Below, piece after piece: positions 34,602 to 46,276 of a DNA stretch of 64,000 nucleotides (its first letter is position 1; every line of letters begins with the position of its first letter). Source of the DNA: Vitellaria paradoxa. Its lineage: Eukaryota > Streptophyta > Magnoliopsida > Ericales > Sapotaceae. Below the pieces are notes generated by a model. That model was given only the letters and a program-made list of their open reading frames with translations. It ran no database searches and was not told the origin of the DNA. The stretch lies in NCBI GenBank assembly GCA_019916065.1, contig CM034240.1, forward strand, positions 46,796,238 to 46,860,237. Reading direction: 5' to 3'. Position numbers and translations under genes: made by a program.

Positions 34602-37600
34602 TCAGCTTTCATTTTTCAGCTTTTTAGATTTGGACTCATGTCTCTGATCTTCTTCAAATTTTCTCCTCAAACTCATGAGGTCTCCGTCGTTCACCAAGCC
34701 ATTAAGTTTTTTGTTCAACTCGTACGCTTCAGCTAACTTCCTCCTGCATTCTTTGCTTGCAGTGTCATGGGAAATCACTGGAACAGAAACAAACAGGGAT
34801 AATTTACCCGAGGAAGCATATCATTGATCGAATTCTTCCAACTATGACCACTAGCCAAAGAACACAAGTGAAAGACATGAAGAGAGGTAAATCTCAAGAA
34901 GAAGGAAAAAGAAAAAATTGAGTACTAGGGTGAGTTCTTTATCATTCTTGAAGAGAGAGAACATAATAACTTGTAATCTTTAACTCCATTTCTTAGGAGT
35001 TCTTGATTATAATGAAGATGCACCACACTCGTGAATGTAGACAAGTTGCCAAACCATGTGAAATATGTATTATTGTAAATTCTTTGATTTCTTTTCTTAT
35101 TCTTCTTGCATATATACACCGTGGTTGGTTTAAAATTTCACAAGAATATGAGTTAGAGAACGACAGAGCTACGGCAGGTAAGATTACTGACCTGGTTTAG
35201 GATAATCTTTTCCAATTATGCACTTTGCTTTGGTTTGGATGCTCAATGGAGCTGTCCATGGCTCGTAAATATACTCCTTTGGCATATCTAGGCAACCCCA
35301 TTAGGTTAAACGTTTACATGACAGAGTACACCAAATTGATTGAAACTAGAAAACCACTTCATCATACATACCTTTCAATATAGGAAGGAAATGTCTAATG
35401 TAATCACCATTGGGATCATATTTCTTCCCAAAAGAGATTGGAGAATAAATGCGGTTGTACTGGTGACCAAAAAAATTTCAAGTCAGGGACAATTCACTAC
35501 GAACAACTACAGAGCAAAATTGAAAATTCTGCATTGCCCTACTTTCAGACAAGCACCATGCGAACAAGGCACTGGGACCGTATTATAGACTGCTCAAAAA
35601 TCGGCTGTACACTAACAAAATAATCATCATGGCCACGTGGTTGTGGACCATATGATTCACCCAAGTTATTTTATTCAAAAAAATATCTTCCAGAGGGGAA
35701 AAAGAAAAGAAAAGAAAAAAATAATTTATGAGCAATAGGTCAAGCAAAGTGTGTTCCTTTGGCATTAGCAGTGTGGGAGGTTTGAGTGTCAACAATTAAC
35801 AACACTACGTTCTGAGGCTCTGACGCTAGAAATAGTACATCCCTGTAAATGAAGGAATGGGAGGTATCCTTCACACCTGGTAAAAAAATGATGAGCATGA
35901 AAGCCACAGCCAATTTCCATTATTAATTGCCCAATCTGAATCTATCAGAAGTCTCTCGAAAACATCGCGTCCTTTTTCCCAGTGAACAAACTATCAACAA
36001 AACAGTAGATGTCAAACAGAAGACACGCAGAAGGAAAAGTGATGTTTTACAAAAATTGGAGTCACTTACCAAATCTCCACGAGTTAAAAAACATGCAACG
36101 CAATGCCGTGCAAGATGGTGCATCCAACCCCACTTCTGAAGCTACAATAGCATAAATTTAACTTTCAATTATACAGTCAAATTATGCTACATATCATGAC
36201 AAAATAAAAGGCTTTAGTTCAAAATTATACAGAACTAACCTGGAGCATGATAGCGTCAATCCAAGGGAATCCTGTCTTGGCATCTCTCCATGCTGCTAGC
36301 AGTCTATCATCAACATTCCAAGGTATCTACATAAAAAAAAAAATAATAATAATAATAACAAATAAAGCTTGGAGACAAAACATAGCAATTAGTTAAATAA
36401 TATAAAACTTCTAATGATGCATGGAAAACCTGATGAAAGTTTCCATATTTCTCTGCAGGATAAATTATTCAAAAACCTTCTTCTAATGGAAACATCATAA
36501 AATCGATGTGACCAAGCAGTTAGATTAGGTAGTTTATAGTTGTGATTGAAAGTTCGTCAAAACAATGCCATAGAGAAGTGTGCAATGGAATATGAACGAT
36601 GCTTGTTTATCCAAATAAATCCTTAAAAATTTCCATTTGGAAATTAAAACTGAGACCACTTTTGTTCATCAGAAATGCCGTGTTGTAAACAATGAATTAT
36701 CCATATTCTCATGATCCATTGATTTCACTTTTATGAAGTGACCCTCATACGTGATATGGAATAGAACTCTGCATTGCAAGTGTGAAATGGAGAGGATCCA
36801 AATTCTTATACCATTTGTAAAGTCTTGTGGCAAATCCAATCAAAATCTTAGTTAAATTAGGAATGCTATTCAAGTTTCCTAAAGTGATGCAAATTGAAGA
36901 TTTGAAGAATTCTAAACAATTAAGGAGATAAAATGAATCAAGTTGACCAAGATTTTGAAGAATTCTAATTGGTGTGAAGGATTACAAAACCTAATGGAAT
37001 TCGGACGCAGCCTTCTAGAACATGAATGGAATTCCAGTGTACCTCGCAGGCACGGCGCGGGGAGCGCGCGGGTGCGCCCCAAGCACGCAGGCAGCCCGAA
37101 GGGAGCGCGCGGGTGCGCCAAGGTGTCTCAGAAATTTCAGTGAGGTCCGCAGGCTGGAGGATGGGAGCGCGAGGGTGCGCCAGTGTTATTTCCTAAAGCG
37201 CAAAAATTCCAGTGCAGGTCGCAGGCTGGAGGATGGGAGCGCGAGGGATCGAGCTATGAATATTTTGTTCGGATTCAATTTCCTATTTTGCCAAACTAGG
37301 GCAACTTTGTAATCCTATATATATGTGAAACCAACTCTGTAATTGTGAGAGGTGGGAGAACATATTATAGGGACCTAGAGAAAGAGTCTTTGAGTATTGA
37401 GAGCTTTCATGTTCTTTCTCTAAATTTATCTTGTATTTTCTTTTCACTTTCTGTGTGAGGCAGAAAGCCTACTTGTAGGGTTTATCGAGTGATTCGAGCA
37501 AGAGTGACGAAAGGATTCGTGCGAGTGATTCGTAGAGAGTCTGAGTAGAGTCTTGTAACCCGTTGATAGTGGGATTGTAAATAGAGGTTTTTCTCCCTGT

Positions 37601-40314
37601 GATAGGGTTTCCTCGTTATTCTCTTGTGTGATTACTTTCACTGTGTGTGTGATTGTGTGGGTTTGGAATTTTCAATTGGTATCAGAGCAGGTCACTCTAA
37701 GTTATTGAGTGAAGATCTTCGTCCAAACCAATGGATCCACCACGTGAAGGAGGTTCAAGCACTAGACCCCCTTGGTTTGACGGCTCAAACTATTCATACT
37801 GGAAGGTACGAATGCAAGCTTTTCTTTTGGGAATTAATTACAAAGTCTGGATGTCAATAGTTAAAGGATGGGAAGAACCGACCCATGAAGTTGACGGAAG
37901 AATCGAACAAAAGTCAATTCAGACGTGGACTAAAACTGAGCAAGAGAGTTCGGAGTGGAACTTCAAAGCCTTGAGTGCCATATTTTCTGCAGTTTGCCCT
38001 AATGAATTCTGCCGCATCTCAAGTTGTACGAGTGCCCGAAAAGCGTGGTTAATTCTGCAAAGTACACACGAAGGGAACGAACAAGTCAAAACCAGCAAGC
38101 TTCAAAAACTCACTTCTGAGTTTGAGGGAATAAGGATGAATGAAGACGAAAGGTTTGATGACTTTTATGTCCGGCTCAGTCACATTGTTAATTCATGCCA
38201 CAACCTTGGAGAACCTATTCCAGAATACAAAGTGGTACGTAAAATTTTACGTTCTCTTCCACGAGTGTTTGATTCTAAAGTTACAGCAATAGAAGAAGTC
38301 AGAGATGTGAACTCCATGAGAATAGAAGACCTTGTGGGATCCTTGCAAACGTTTGAAGCAAATATGGTGAAACCTCGCAAAGCGTCAAAAGGTATTGCTC
38401 TAAAGACAGTGGAAGAAGAAAGTGATGAAGAGGAGTCGGATAAAAAAATGGCGCTTGTGGCTAAAAGATTCGTAAGATATATGAGGAAGAAGGGTTTATT
38501 TAATAAGAACAACAAGAATGAGTCACAATCTCAAGAAAAAGGAAAGAAGATCAAGAAGATTGAATCTGGGGAAGAAAACAAGAAGAACAAGATCAAGTGT
38601 TTTGAGTGTCATGGATATGGACACTTTGCTCAAGACTGTGCAAACAAAAAGATGAAAAAGAAACAAGTCAAAGTCATGAATGCTACATTAGATGATGAAT
38701 CCAGTTCAGATGAATCGTCTTCAGCAGTATCCTCAAACGATGAAGGTAATTTTGTTGCTTTTATGGCGTCTCACTCTTCGTCTGCAGGAACAGCTTCTGG
38801 ATCTCAAAGCGACACTGATATATCAAATCATGAAGATGATGACTCTGAGGATGAATTCAACAATGATTTGCAAGTAGCATATGATGCTTTAATTGTTGAA
38901 TACAGTAAGGTGAAGAAACAAAGACAAGCCCAACATACCCGAAACTGTAAACTTCGAAGTGAACGAGATTCCTTGAAGACAGAGAATGAAAAGCTCACAG
39001 GTAAAATATCTATTTTGGAATCTGACAAAACTTCTCAGTCTCATAGTGCAGAAAAGTTCAAAGAAAAACTTGAAGAAAAGAATAAAAAGATTGATGAGTT
39101 GGAGAAAGTTGTTGAAGAACTTCAGGATGAGGTTAGTAAACTGAAAGAGAAGATCAAGAGTGATGAGAAGATAATTGAAAGAATGAACTACAGTTCTCAA
39201 AAGCTAGAAGAAATTTGGAGCCAACAACGAACACATGGAGACAAAGCAGGCTTAGGCTACACTGGAGGGAAAAGTACAATTGTTTCATCATCATCAGCAC
39301 CTTCAGTAGTAGCAAAGGTTGTTTCAAAACCTGCAGCCAATCCAAAGACCTTCCCTAAGTCTGTTGCACCACCAAAGAAGAGTTTTGAAAAGAATAAACA
39401 CTATCAGTATCCTCTTCACATAATGAAAGGTACGCATTTTGCTAGATCCCAATCCTTTGTACCGGTTTGTCACCATTGTGGAATCGAAGGTCATATACGC
39501 CCAAACTGTCACAAACTCTATGGTCTTCCTTTAAACCATGTTAAAAATTTTTCAAAAAACCCGGAGCCTAAAGTCCCTGTGAAGAATAAATTTCAAGTGT
39601 TTTCAAAATTTTCAGAAGATTATTACAAAAACTCACGTCCTTTTCAAAAACAAAACAGTCCAATATTTCGAAGAGGTACAAATTTCAAATTTGTTGAGAA
39701 AAAGAATTTTCATAAAAGTCAAAAACGTGAGGAAAAACCTGTCAAGACAACTGGTATTAAAACTAGAGCTATTTGGGTTAGAAAGTCAGATTTAAATTGT
39801 TTTGTTTCACAAAATGCCCTTCGCTTTGAGTCTCTAAGAAAATCTGTAGGCATTTGTACACACCATTGAAATCTAAAAGATAAGTTAGAAGTTCATTGAT
39901 TAAGTTAAAAATATTTTATGACTTCTATACTGTTACCTGTACATTAAATCTTCCAAATTCATCGATTTCAATGAGTTCATAATTTTCGCATTCCTTGTAA
40001 ATTGATACGAAGTGTTTTGGTTATTTTTGTCATAATTTTGAAGTGCTTCCTATTACACTTGACTGTACATGCATATATCTCTTTCTCTTCTTTTCCATGA
40101 ATCAAGGGTTATTGTTTGATGTGTTTAAAAAATGTTGAGGAGCCTGATATGTGCATATCAAAGTTATGCATCATATAAAAAAAAAAAAACAAACAAACAA
40201 ACAAACAAACAAACTTGGAAAGGGCTACCGGTGGGACCAGTGAGAAGCCCCTTAATGACTCGTTGATTGTTAAGGAATAGTTATCTGCCCATAAGCGTGT
40301 GAAAGCCGCTAAGT

Positions 40315-40356
<42 letters not shown>

Positions 40357-43300
40357 AAGATTGGCTCTCAATTCATTTGGTACATCAAATTTAACTTTTT
40401 GAGTCTATGATTTGTTTGAGGGGGAGCCTATATGTATATTATAGTCAAAAACTCACACGTGCACAAGCATTTGTTCAATTTTATGACTTATTTCACCTCT
40501 CGACACAGAATTGACAATTTTCTTGGAAAATCAAAATGTGAATCTTTGAATTTATGAAGGGTGAGAGATTGATGTACATGTATTGGTATAGTGGAATTAA
40601 AAGTTTTTTTGACATTTTTTAGTGAATTCTTCTACTGTCTCTTTTTAGTTTTGATTGTCTGTGTCCAAATCTGCACTTACACGTATTTTCCTGCGAGCCT
40701 CGTAGGCAGGGCGCAGGAGATCCTCCCTTACATTATTTTGATGTCACACTTAGAAGAGGTCGTGTCATGTATGCCATACTCATGGGTCTTCGGTTTGATC
40801 TTGCCCTATTTTTGTGCGCTTGTCATTTCCATATCAAAAAGGGGGAGTCATTTTCAGTTATGTATGTAATATGTGAACGTGTTTCGGCTATGGCATGATA
40901 TTTTATGTATAATGTGCTTTGGTAATGATATCATTGATCATTTCTATATTATTCCACATGGTGCCTTGATGTGTGTGTTCAGTACGTGCAGAATTTGAGC
41001 AGAATTTAAAATTTAACTTAAGTTTTGATATGGAATTGCCAAGGGGGAGATTGTAAAGTCTTGTGGCAAATCCAATCAAAATCTTAGTTAAATTAGGAAT
41101 GCTATTCAAGTTTCCTAAAGTGATGCAAATTGAAGATTTGAAGAATTCTAAACAATTAAGGAGATAAAATGAATCAAGTTGACCAAGATTTTGAAGAATT
41201 CTAATTGGTGTGAAGGATTACAAAACCTAATGGAATTCGGACGCAGCCTTCTAGAACATGAATGGAATTCCAGTGTACCTCGCAAGCACGGCGCGGGGAG
41301 CGCGCGGGTGCGCCCCAAGCACGCAGGCAGCCCGAAGGGAGCGCGCGGGTGCGCCAAGGTGTCTCAGAAATTCCAGTGAGGTCCGCAGGCTGGAGGATGG
41401 GAGCGCGAGGGTGCGCCAGTGTTATTTCCTAAAGCGCAAAAATTCCAGTGCAGGTCGCAGGCTGGAGGATGGGAGCGCGAGGGATCGAGCTATGAATATT
41501 TTGTTCGGATTCAATTTCCTATTTTGCCAAACTAGGGCAACTTTGTAATCCTATATATATGTGAAACCAACTCTGTAATTGTGAGAGGTGGGAGAACATA
41601 TTATAGGGACCTAGAGAAAGAGTCTTTGAGTATTGAGAGCTTTCATGTTCTTTCTCTAAATTTATCTTGTATTTTCTTTTCACTTTCTGTGTGAGGCAGA
41701 AAGCCTACTTGTAGGGTTTATCGAGTGATTCGAGCAAGAGTGACGAAAGGATTCGTGCGAGTGATTCGTAGAGAGTCTGAGTAGAGTCTTGTAACCCGTT
41801 GATAGTGGGATTGTAAATAGAGGTTTTTCTCCCTGTGATAGGGTTTCCTCGTTATTCTCTTGTATGATTACTTTCACTGTGTGTGTGATTGTGTGGGTTT
41901 GGAATTTTCACCATTGAATGAGATTAAATACATAAAAAGGAAAAAGTTGCCATTAGAATTAGCTATAGAATCACAAGCATTGATCATAAGTTATGAGTTC
42001 CAAACTAATATTATTTTTGTGTATGCAAACTTCAGGAAAATAAAAACAATTATTTGTGACATCCGAACTAAGATTTGTTCTATACAAAAATAAATAAATA
42101 AATTGATAGAGCAAAATAGATGTAGAAACTTGAGTGGATGAAATTAGGATGAGAGGTAATTACCTGCTTGCATATTCTATTACCTTTCATTTGGTCAAAA
42201 TTGGGAGTGCTAAAAGCGACAGTATAGAAAAAATCCCGCCATAATAGCTGGAGGAGTTGAAAATGCCAGTTAGATTACTGCATCTAAAACCCCTAAATAC
42301 TGAAAAACCAGCAAACCAACCTGTCCAAGAAGGGAAACGGGTGGTGAAGTGTGCCTTTTGGCACTTTTCTGAACATCCTGAATGCACTGGTAGAAATATC
42401 TTGAGGAGAGACAACCAAACTACGAAGGAATCGAAAAGAGGAGCCAAAAGGTTAGAACAGACAAGATGTCAGTTGACATGGATGACTTCATGCAGTAGCA
42501 GACCCAGAAATTTGGGTCAACGTACCCCAAATCACAAGTAAAATTTTAAATTTCAAATAAATGCAAAAAAATATGATAAAATACAAAATACTATACATTA
42601 ATATCAAATATTTTTTTTACATAAAATAAAAGAGTAAGTTACTCTTGCTCCCTGCCAAAATATATATATATATATATATTTTGCTTTTCTTCACCGTTCC
42701 TATTAAATATGGAAGAAGAAAAAAAATACATATATATATATATGGAAGACGGCAAGAGAGGTTCGAACACTGGACCAATGCTCTTGGAATGGCACAAAGA
42801 CTATAAGGCCAACACTTTAGCCGACTGAGCCATCACCTCCACATTATCTAAAAATACTTAGATTATTTTAATTACTAAACATTCAATGTAGGCCTTCACC
42901 TACTCTCAGCCTAACGTGGCTCCGCCTTTGACTTCATGTAAGAATAAGGAAAGAAACAACCACAATAGTTAAATCAATATGCAACTCACTTTCAAGTAGG
43001 GTGATAAAACAGTTGTTGCTGGCTTTCGGAAAGCAGAGGGATCGCCTTTTGGTTTCTCAAACTTTGCCACCCACTCCTGCAGCGCAAATAATCACATAGT
43101 TACTATCACCACCACACAACTAGATTACATTGAAGCTTTAAACAAGTTGGCAGCTTGTCATATTTAAACCATAACCCCAACTAGGGAAGTCAACACAATG
43201 AAGTGGATGTTGTGGGCCCACATCTGTGGAATTGAAAGGCACCTAGCAACAGCAGAGGAACGACAATTGGAGGCAGAAAGAAAAGTTGGTACCATACAAA

Positions 43301-46276
43301 TATAAAGGCCAAAGAACCCTTTTCAATAATAAAAGCAAGAAGAGAATAATTTAAACATCGGAAGCACTCCTTACCAATAGATAGGATTCTAACAAGAATC
43401 AAATCTTTGAGAAAAGTACGAAAACACCAAAAAAAAAAAAAAAGAAGAGGGAAAAACCATAAGATGCAAACACATGCAAAGCCAAAGAGTGCTTCATTAC
43501 ATTTCCATTTGGATAGCATGTGAGCTGTGTGTGTGAAAGAGAATATGCATCTCTCAGGGATTTTGAAGCTTGTGAATTCTTTAGGGAACAATGAGAGTGA
43601 AGATGTGCCCCCCAACCACCAAAATGAAATACTTAATATTCCACTCCTTCAATTTGAAGGGGAAATTTTCATTCATTCATATGGAAGTAAATTATCACAT
43701 GACCCAGCATTTTCTATTCACTTTTCGTCTTCATTTCAACCTAATCCTTCCAATAAAGCAGAATACCCTACCTTGTCATTCATAGCACATCTCAACCTCT
43801 CCAATGCTTCTGATTCACCACCTCTAAAGGGAGTCCATTCGTCCTGCAAACAACTTTTTTTCACAAAGTATTCTAAGGAAAAGCAAATGCTTGGGAAATG
43901 AGTAGCTTCATACCTGTATAATATCTTCATAACCAAGTTCTCTAAGTGTGGGAACTTTTGTAATCTCACAGTTTCCAACATTTCCGACGGGAGGAAGCCA
44001 AGAAATGATGGTTGAGACAGGAGATGTTGCCCAAGTGGGTTGCCCAGCAAGCTTTACAAATGATTGATAACTCAAAGGTGGCCTTCCACCATTCTTCAGA
44101 CATATCATCAGTTATAAAAACCATGCATTCCATCAATGAAGAAAGTAAGAAAACTCGTAATACTTTCTCTTGCAAGCAAACTGGAGATGTCCTTTTACTT
44201 AAGACAATTATGAACAATGAGAAGTAATTTGAATGTCCAATAACAGTCCATACCCAACACTGTACCTACCTTTTGTATAATTTCTGCAGGATTGAATATA
44301 GTATGACTGACGGGAGAGAAGACATCAATACTAGAGGCAGAAGCATAATTCTGTTTGGAACAAACATCAACTTATTGTTAGGTAATATCTTGAACAGGTA
44401 CATATTAAGATAAAGGTAATGTTTTGAGATTCTTCCATGACTCTTACCTTGACTTTAACATCTAAAGCTTGATAGTATGGCTCTGTATCATATTCGAAGC
44501 ATAGCTTTTTTATGTTCCACTGTAATGCAACAACACAAATTTAGCATGAAAGGACAGTCGTCCAAACATTACTCATGGCAGTACAACACCCCCCCCCCAA
44601 AAAAAAAAAAGAAAAAAATAATAACAAAACATAATCACAGCTCGCCTCCTTACATGTGTAGTGCATAATTAACTATGTTGTTACTTGATAGTCCCAATGG
44701 TTGCCAGCAAATTTATTATTTCTATGCATGCCAACTAATTTACAACAGAAATAAAACTACCCATGAATCTAGGGAATGCCATGGCATTTTTTGGTTATTC
44801 TTAAGTAAAACAAAGAATGAGATAACGAAGGAAAACTAAATGTGGGGACAATAGAAACAACTTTTTTTTTTTTTTGATAGTTAAGTGAGGAGGGGGGCCC
44901 GGGTTTTGAACCCGGGTGGTGAGCGGCCGAATGAGGGTCTCGGCCACTGGACCAAGAGGCTCGCTCAACTTTAGAAGAGGGCCTTTGATTCCTGGATCTA
45001 AGAGTCAAATCTCTGGGCATAAGGGAAAACAATGGGTGGGAGAATGAATCAGTCTAAGCAGCTTTGGTGGATTTTCCACAACGAATTCCCCCCTTTAAAC
45101 ATTGGAGCACTAAATTCAGTATGTTGGCTGTCACATGCATTATTTCATGTCTGTTCAATTATTTTACATGCACGACTGGTGTGCGTGGACGCAAAAGTAT
45201 GCATCTTTTCAAAGTTCTGAAATTTCGCAGTGCAGAAATGTCTGTGCCCTTTCTTCTTGAGCAGTAATTCTATTTAAAATATGCCTCCACAACTTATGAA
45301 CGCAACGTGTATACCAAAAGGATTTCTCTACAAAATCATAAGACCAATAACTATATCTTAAGCCAACAGAAGTACTCAATTTGTACCAGCCACGCAATAG
45401 GGGTAACCAATTGCAAATTTGGCTAATTCAGCTATGACAAAATCTTAATTTATTTAGCTTTAGTTTCGGGGAAACATACACACTTGTGACCATTCTAATT
45501 TGAGTCATTTGACAACGATCAAATGAAATATCAATCCAAAATGGAACCTGCCTCTTTTATTTAGTCAATAACTGATGGTCTGCCCTATCAAATGCTTCAA
45601 GTGGTATACTTTATTGCCCACGTTGCTAACATTTCTACTGAAAATTCAGATGTTACAAATGAAATCGTAATTTATATGAAAATGGTATTAGTATTCTATA
45701 GTTCTACAAATGGGAAAAAGTATGGAGAACAGAAGCTTCACTTGGCCCAGAGAAACTAAACGCCCAAAACCTTGACTTGTGACACTTCTCCCTCTTTGTA
45801 CTAGTAGAATTCATCAATCAATCCCTTTCCAATCACGATTGAGAAGAACTGTCGTGTGAAAAAAAAAAAAAAAGCAGAGATACCTCCTTCAAGCAGCGAA
45901 TCAGAACCTCGCTGGGTTCGCCCGTCAGCACCAACAAGCGGGAACCTAGCTTCTGGAGGCTGGAGTCGAGATCCACGAGGCTCTCGAGCAAGAACCGGAT
46001 CCTATTCAAGCCGGCACGGGCCGAACCGGGGGAGAAAGCGGTCGGGTCAGGCTCCATGTAATGTGGATCGATCACGAACACAGGGTAGAGGTAACCGGAC
46101 CCCTTAGAGGCGTATTCGAGAGCAGGGTTGTCATGTATCCGAAGACCCTTCCTGAACCACATCAGAGAGTTCGACCCGGAAGCCATTGACTGCTTTGGGA
46201 AGTTGTTGTGGGGGAGGGAGAGAGTAGAGAAACGCAGAAAACGGTGAGATGAAGAGAGAGAGACTGAAAATCGCAT
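34602..46276 (-). CDS. UVR3: (6-4) DNA photolyase
   Basis: Fourteen exons join in phase to 566 aa: 45884-46276, 44448-44519, 44270-44350, 43914-44093, 43772-43843, 42990-43076, 42321-42419, 42164-42247, 36240-36326, 36070-36141, 35877-35990, 35372-35459, 35192-35287, 34602-34777. The N-terminal photolyase domain begins [16 protein letters not shown]; the FAD-binding half has [19 protein letters not shown] and [11 protein letters not shown], whose His394 and His398 are the pair needed for (6-4) photoproduct repair, then [14 protein letters not shown]. The C-terminus is a basic tail that may act in nuclear import. The enzyme uses blue/UV-A light and FADH- to reverse (6-4) pyrimidine dimers. Residues 1-30 form a Ser-rich extension; Met31 (46186) is an alternative start. 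Intron 8 (36327-42163) holds a 5.1-kb retroelement, yet no exon is damaged. Likely orthologue of At3g15620. Confidence 0.95.
36816..37674 (+). repeat. 5' LTR of the gag-only element
   Basis: TGTAAAGTC...ATTTTCA, 859 bp. It contains a GC-rich block (37050-37250) in which gggagcgcg.gggtgcgcc recurs three times, with a fourth partial copy, and gcaggctggaggatgggagc occurs twice. A TATA-like tcctatatatatg is at 37312-37324. Confidence 0.95.
37677..37691 (+). other. Primer binding site (initiator tRNA-Met type)
   Basis: tggtatcagagcagg lies two bases after the 5' LTR. It is the standard plant copia sequence complementary to tRNA-iMet. Confidence 0.9.
37731..39869 (+). CDS. Retrotransposon Gag polyprotein (712 aa, intact)
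   Basis: An uninterrupted frame starts [18 protein letters not shown], 40 bp after the primer binding site. The N-terminal third has the copia gag core ([17 protein letters not shown], then [16 protein letters not shown], then ILRSLPRVF). A CCHC knuckle, [14 protein letters not shown], is at residues 290-303. An acidic Ser/Asp/Glu region and a long Lys/Glu coiled coil (about 410-500) follow, then a second knuckle, [14 protein letters not shown], at 580-593. The acidic linker plus two knuckles resembles SIRE/Maximus-lineage gag. It would package element RNA into particles. The frame ends where a protease would normally begin, so pol is missing and not merely frameshifted. Confidence 0.9.
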   Translation: MDPPREGGSSTRPPWFDGSNYSYWKVRMQAFLLGINYKVWMSIVKGWEEPTHEVDGRIEQKSIQTWTKTEQESSEWNFKALSAIFSAVCPNEFCRISSCTSARKAWLILQSTHEGNEQVKTSKLQKLTSEFEGIRMNEDERFDDFYVRLSHIVNSCHNLGEPIPEYKVVRKILRSLPRVFDSKVTAIEEVRDVNSMRIEDLVGSLQTFEANMVKPRKASKGIALKTVEEESDEEESDKKMALVAKRFVRYMRKKGLFNKNNKNESQSQEKGKKIKKIESGEENKKNKIKCFECHGYGHFAQDCANKKMKKKQVKVMNATLDDESSSDESSSAVSSNDEGNFVAFMASHSSSAGTASGSQSDTDISNHEDDDSEDEFNNDLQVAYDALIVEYSKVKKQRQAQHTRNCKLRSERDSLKTENEKLTGKISILESDKTSQSHSAEKFKEKLEEKNKKIDELEKVVEELQDEVSKLKEKIKSDEKIIERMNYSSQKLEEIWSQQRTHGDKAGLGYTGGKSTIVSSSSAPSVVAKVVSKPAANPKTFPKSVAPPKKSFEKNKHYQYPLHIMKGTHFARSQSFVPVCHHCGIEGHIRPNCHKLYGLPLNHVKNFSKNPEPKVPVKNKFQVFSKFSEDYYKNSRPFQKQNSPIFRRGTNFKFVEKKNFHKSQKREEKPVKTTGIKTRAIWVRKSDLNCFVSQNALRFESLRKSVGICTHH
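39870..41051 (+). other. Noncoding 3' interior of the gag-only element
   Basis: It contains a short (AAAC)n run at about 40188-40215, a poly(A) run of about 34 at 40320-40353, and polypurine-like gaggggga/aaggggga motifs at about 40418, 40838 and 41041; the last is the functional position. No pol domains could be recognised in any frame. Confidence 0.7.
41052..41910 (+). repeat. 3' LTR of the gag-only element
   Basis: 859 bp, same length as the 5' LTR. The three differences found, 5' versus 3' LTR, are cgcaGgc/cgcaAgc, aattTcag/aattCcag and ttgtGtga/ttgtAtga. Confidence 0.95.
42740..42840 (-). mobile_element. tRNA-like SINE in UVR3 intron 6
   Basis: On the minus strand, TGGCTCAGTCGG is a perfect A box and gttcgaacctc a good B box, spaced about 60 bp apart. 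It begins gaggtgatggctcagtcgg and ends near an AT microsatellite. It is longer and differently folded than a real tRNA, so it is a tRNA-derived retroposon. Confidence 0.55.
44858..44968 (-). mobile_element. Short tRNA-derived SINE in UVR3 intron 1
   Basis: On the minus strand: gagcgagcctcttgg, A box TGGTCCAGTGG, B box gggttcaaaaccc, then about 20 bp to a poly(A) tail (T run at 44862-44874 on the plus strand). caacttt occurs on both sides and may be the target duplication. At about 100 bp it is among the shortest SINEs. Confidence 0.65.

Larger units (their letters stand above)
36816..41910 (+). mobile_element. Gag-only LTR retrotransposon (TR-GAG type, copia SIRE-like) in UVR3 intron 8
   Basis: Two 859-bp direct LTRs (36816-37674, 41052-41910) are bounded by perfect 5-bp target duplications ccatt (36811-36815, 41911-41915). 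A primer binding site tggtatcagagcagg starts at 37677 and the polypurine tract aagggggaga is at 41041-41050. The 3.4-kb interior has one long ORF (gag) and no protease, integrase, RT or RNase H. It is therefore non-autonomous yet structurally complete, and must borrow enzymes in trans. I found only three LTR differences, so insertion was recent. It lies antisense to UVR3. Confidence 0.93.

Noticed and set aside
36912..37312. GC-rich ORFs on both strands in the LTR (repeated at 41148-41548)
   Set aside because: They lie entirely inside the LTR and are duplicated with it; no domain.
42740..42840. A functional tRNA gene
   Set aside because: A and B boxes are good, but spacing and flanks do not allow a full cloverleaf with acceptor stem; it fits a SINE better.
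34602..46276. UVR3 as a pseudogene because of the 5-kb insertion
   Set aside because: All 14 exons have valid borders and sum to 567 in-phase codons; the insertion is well inside an intron.
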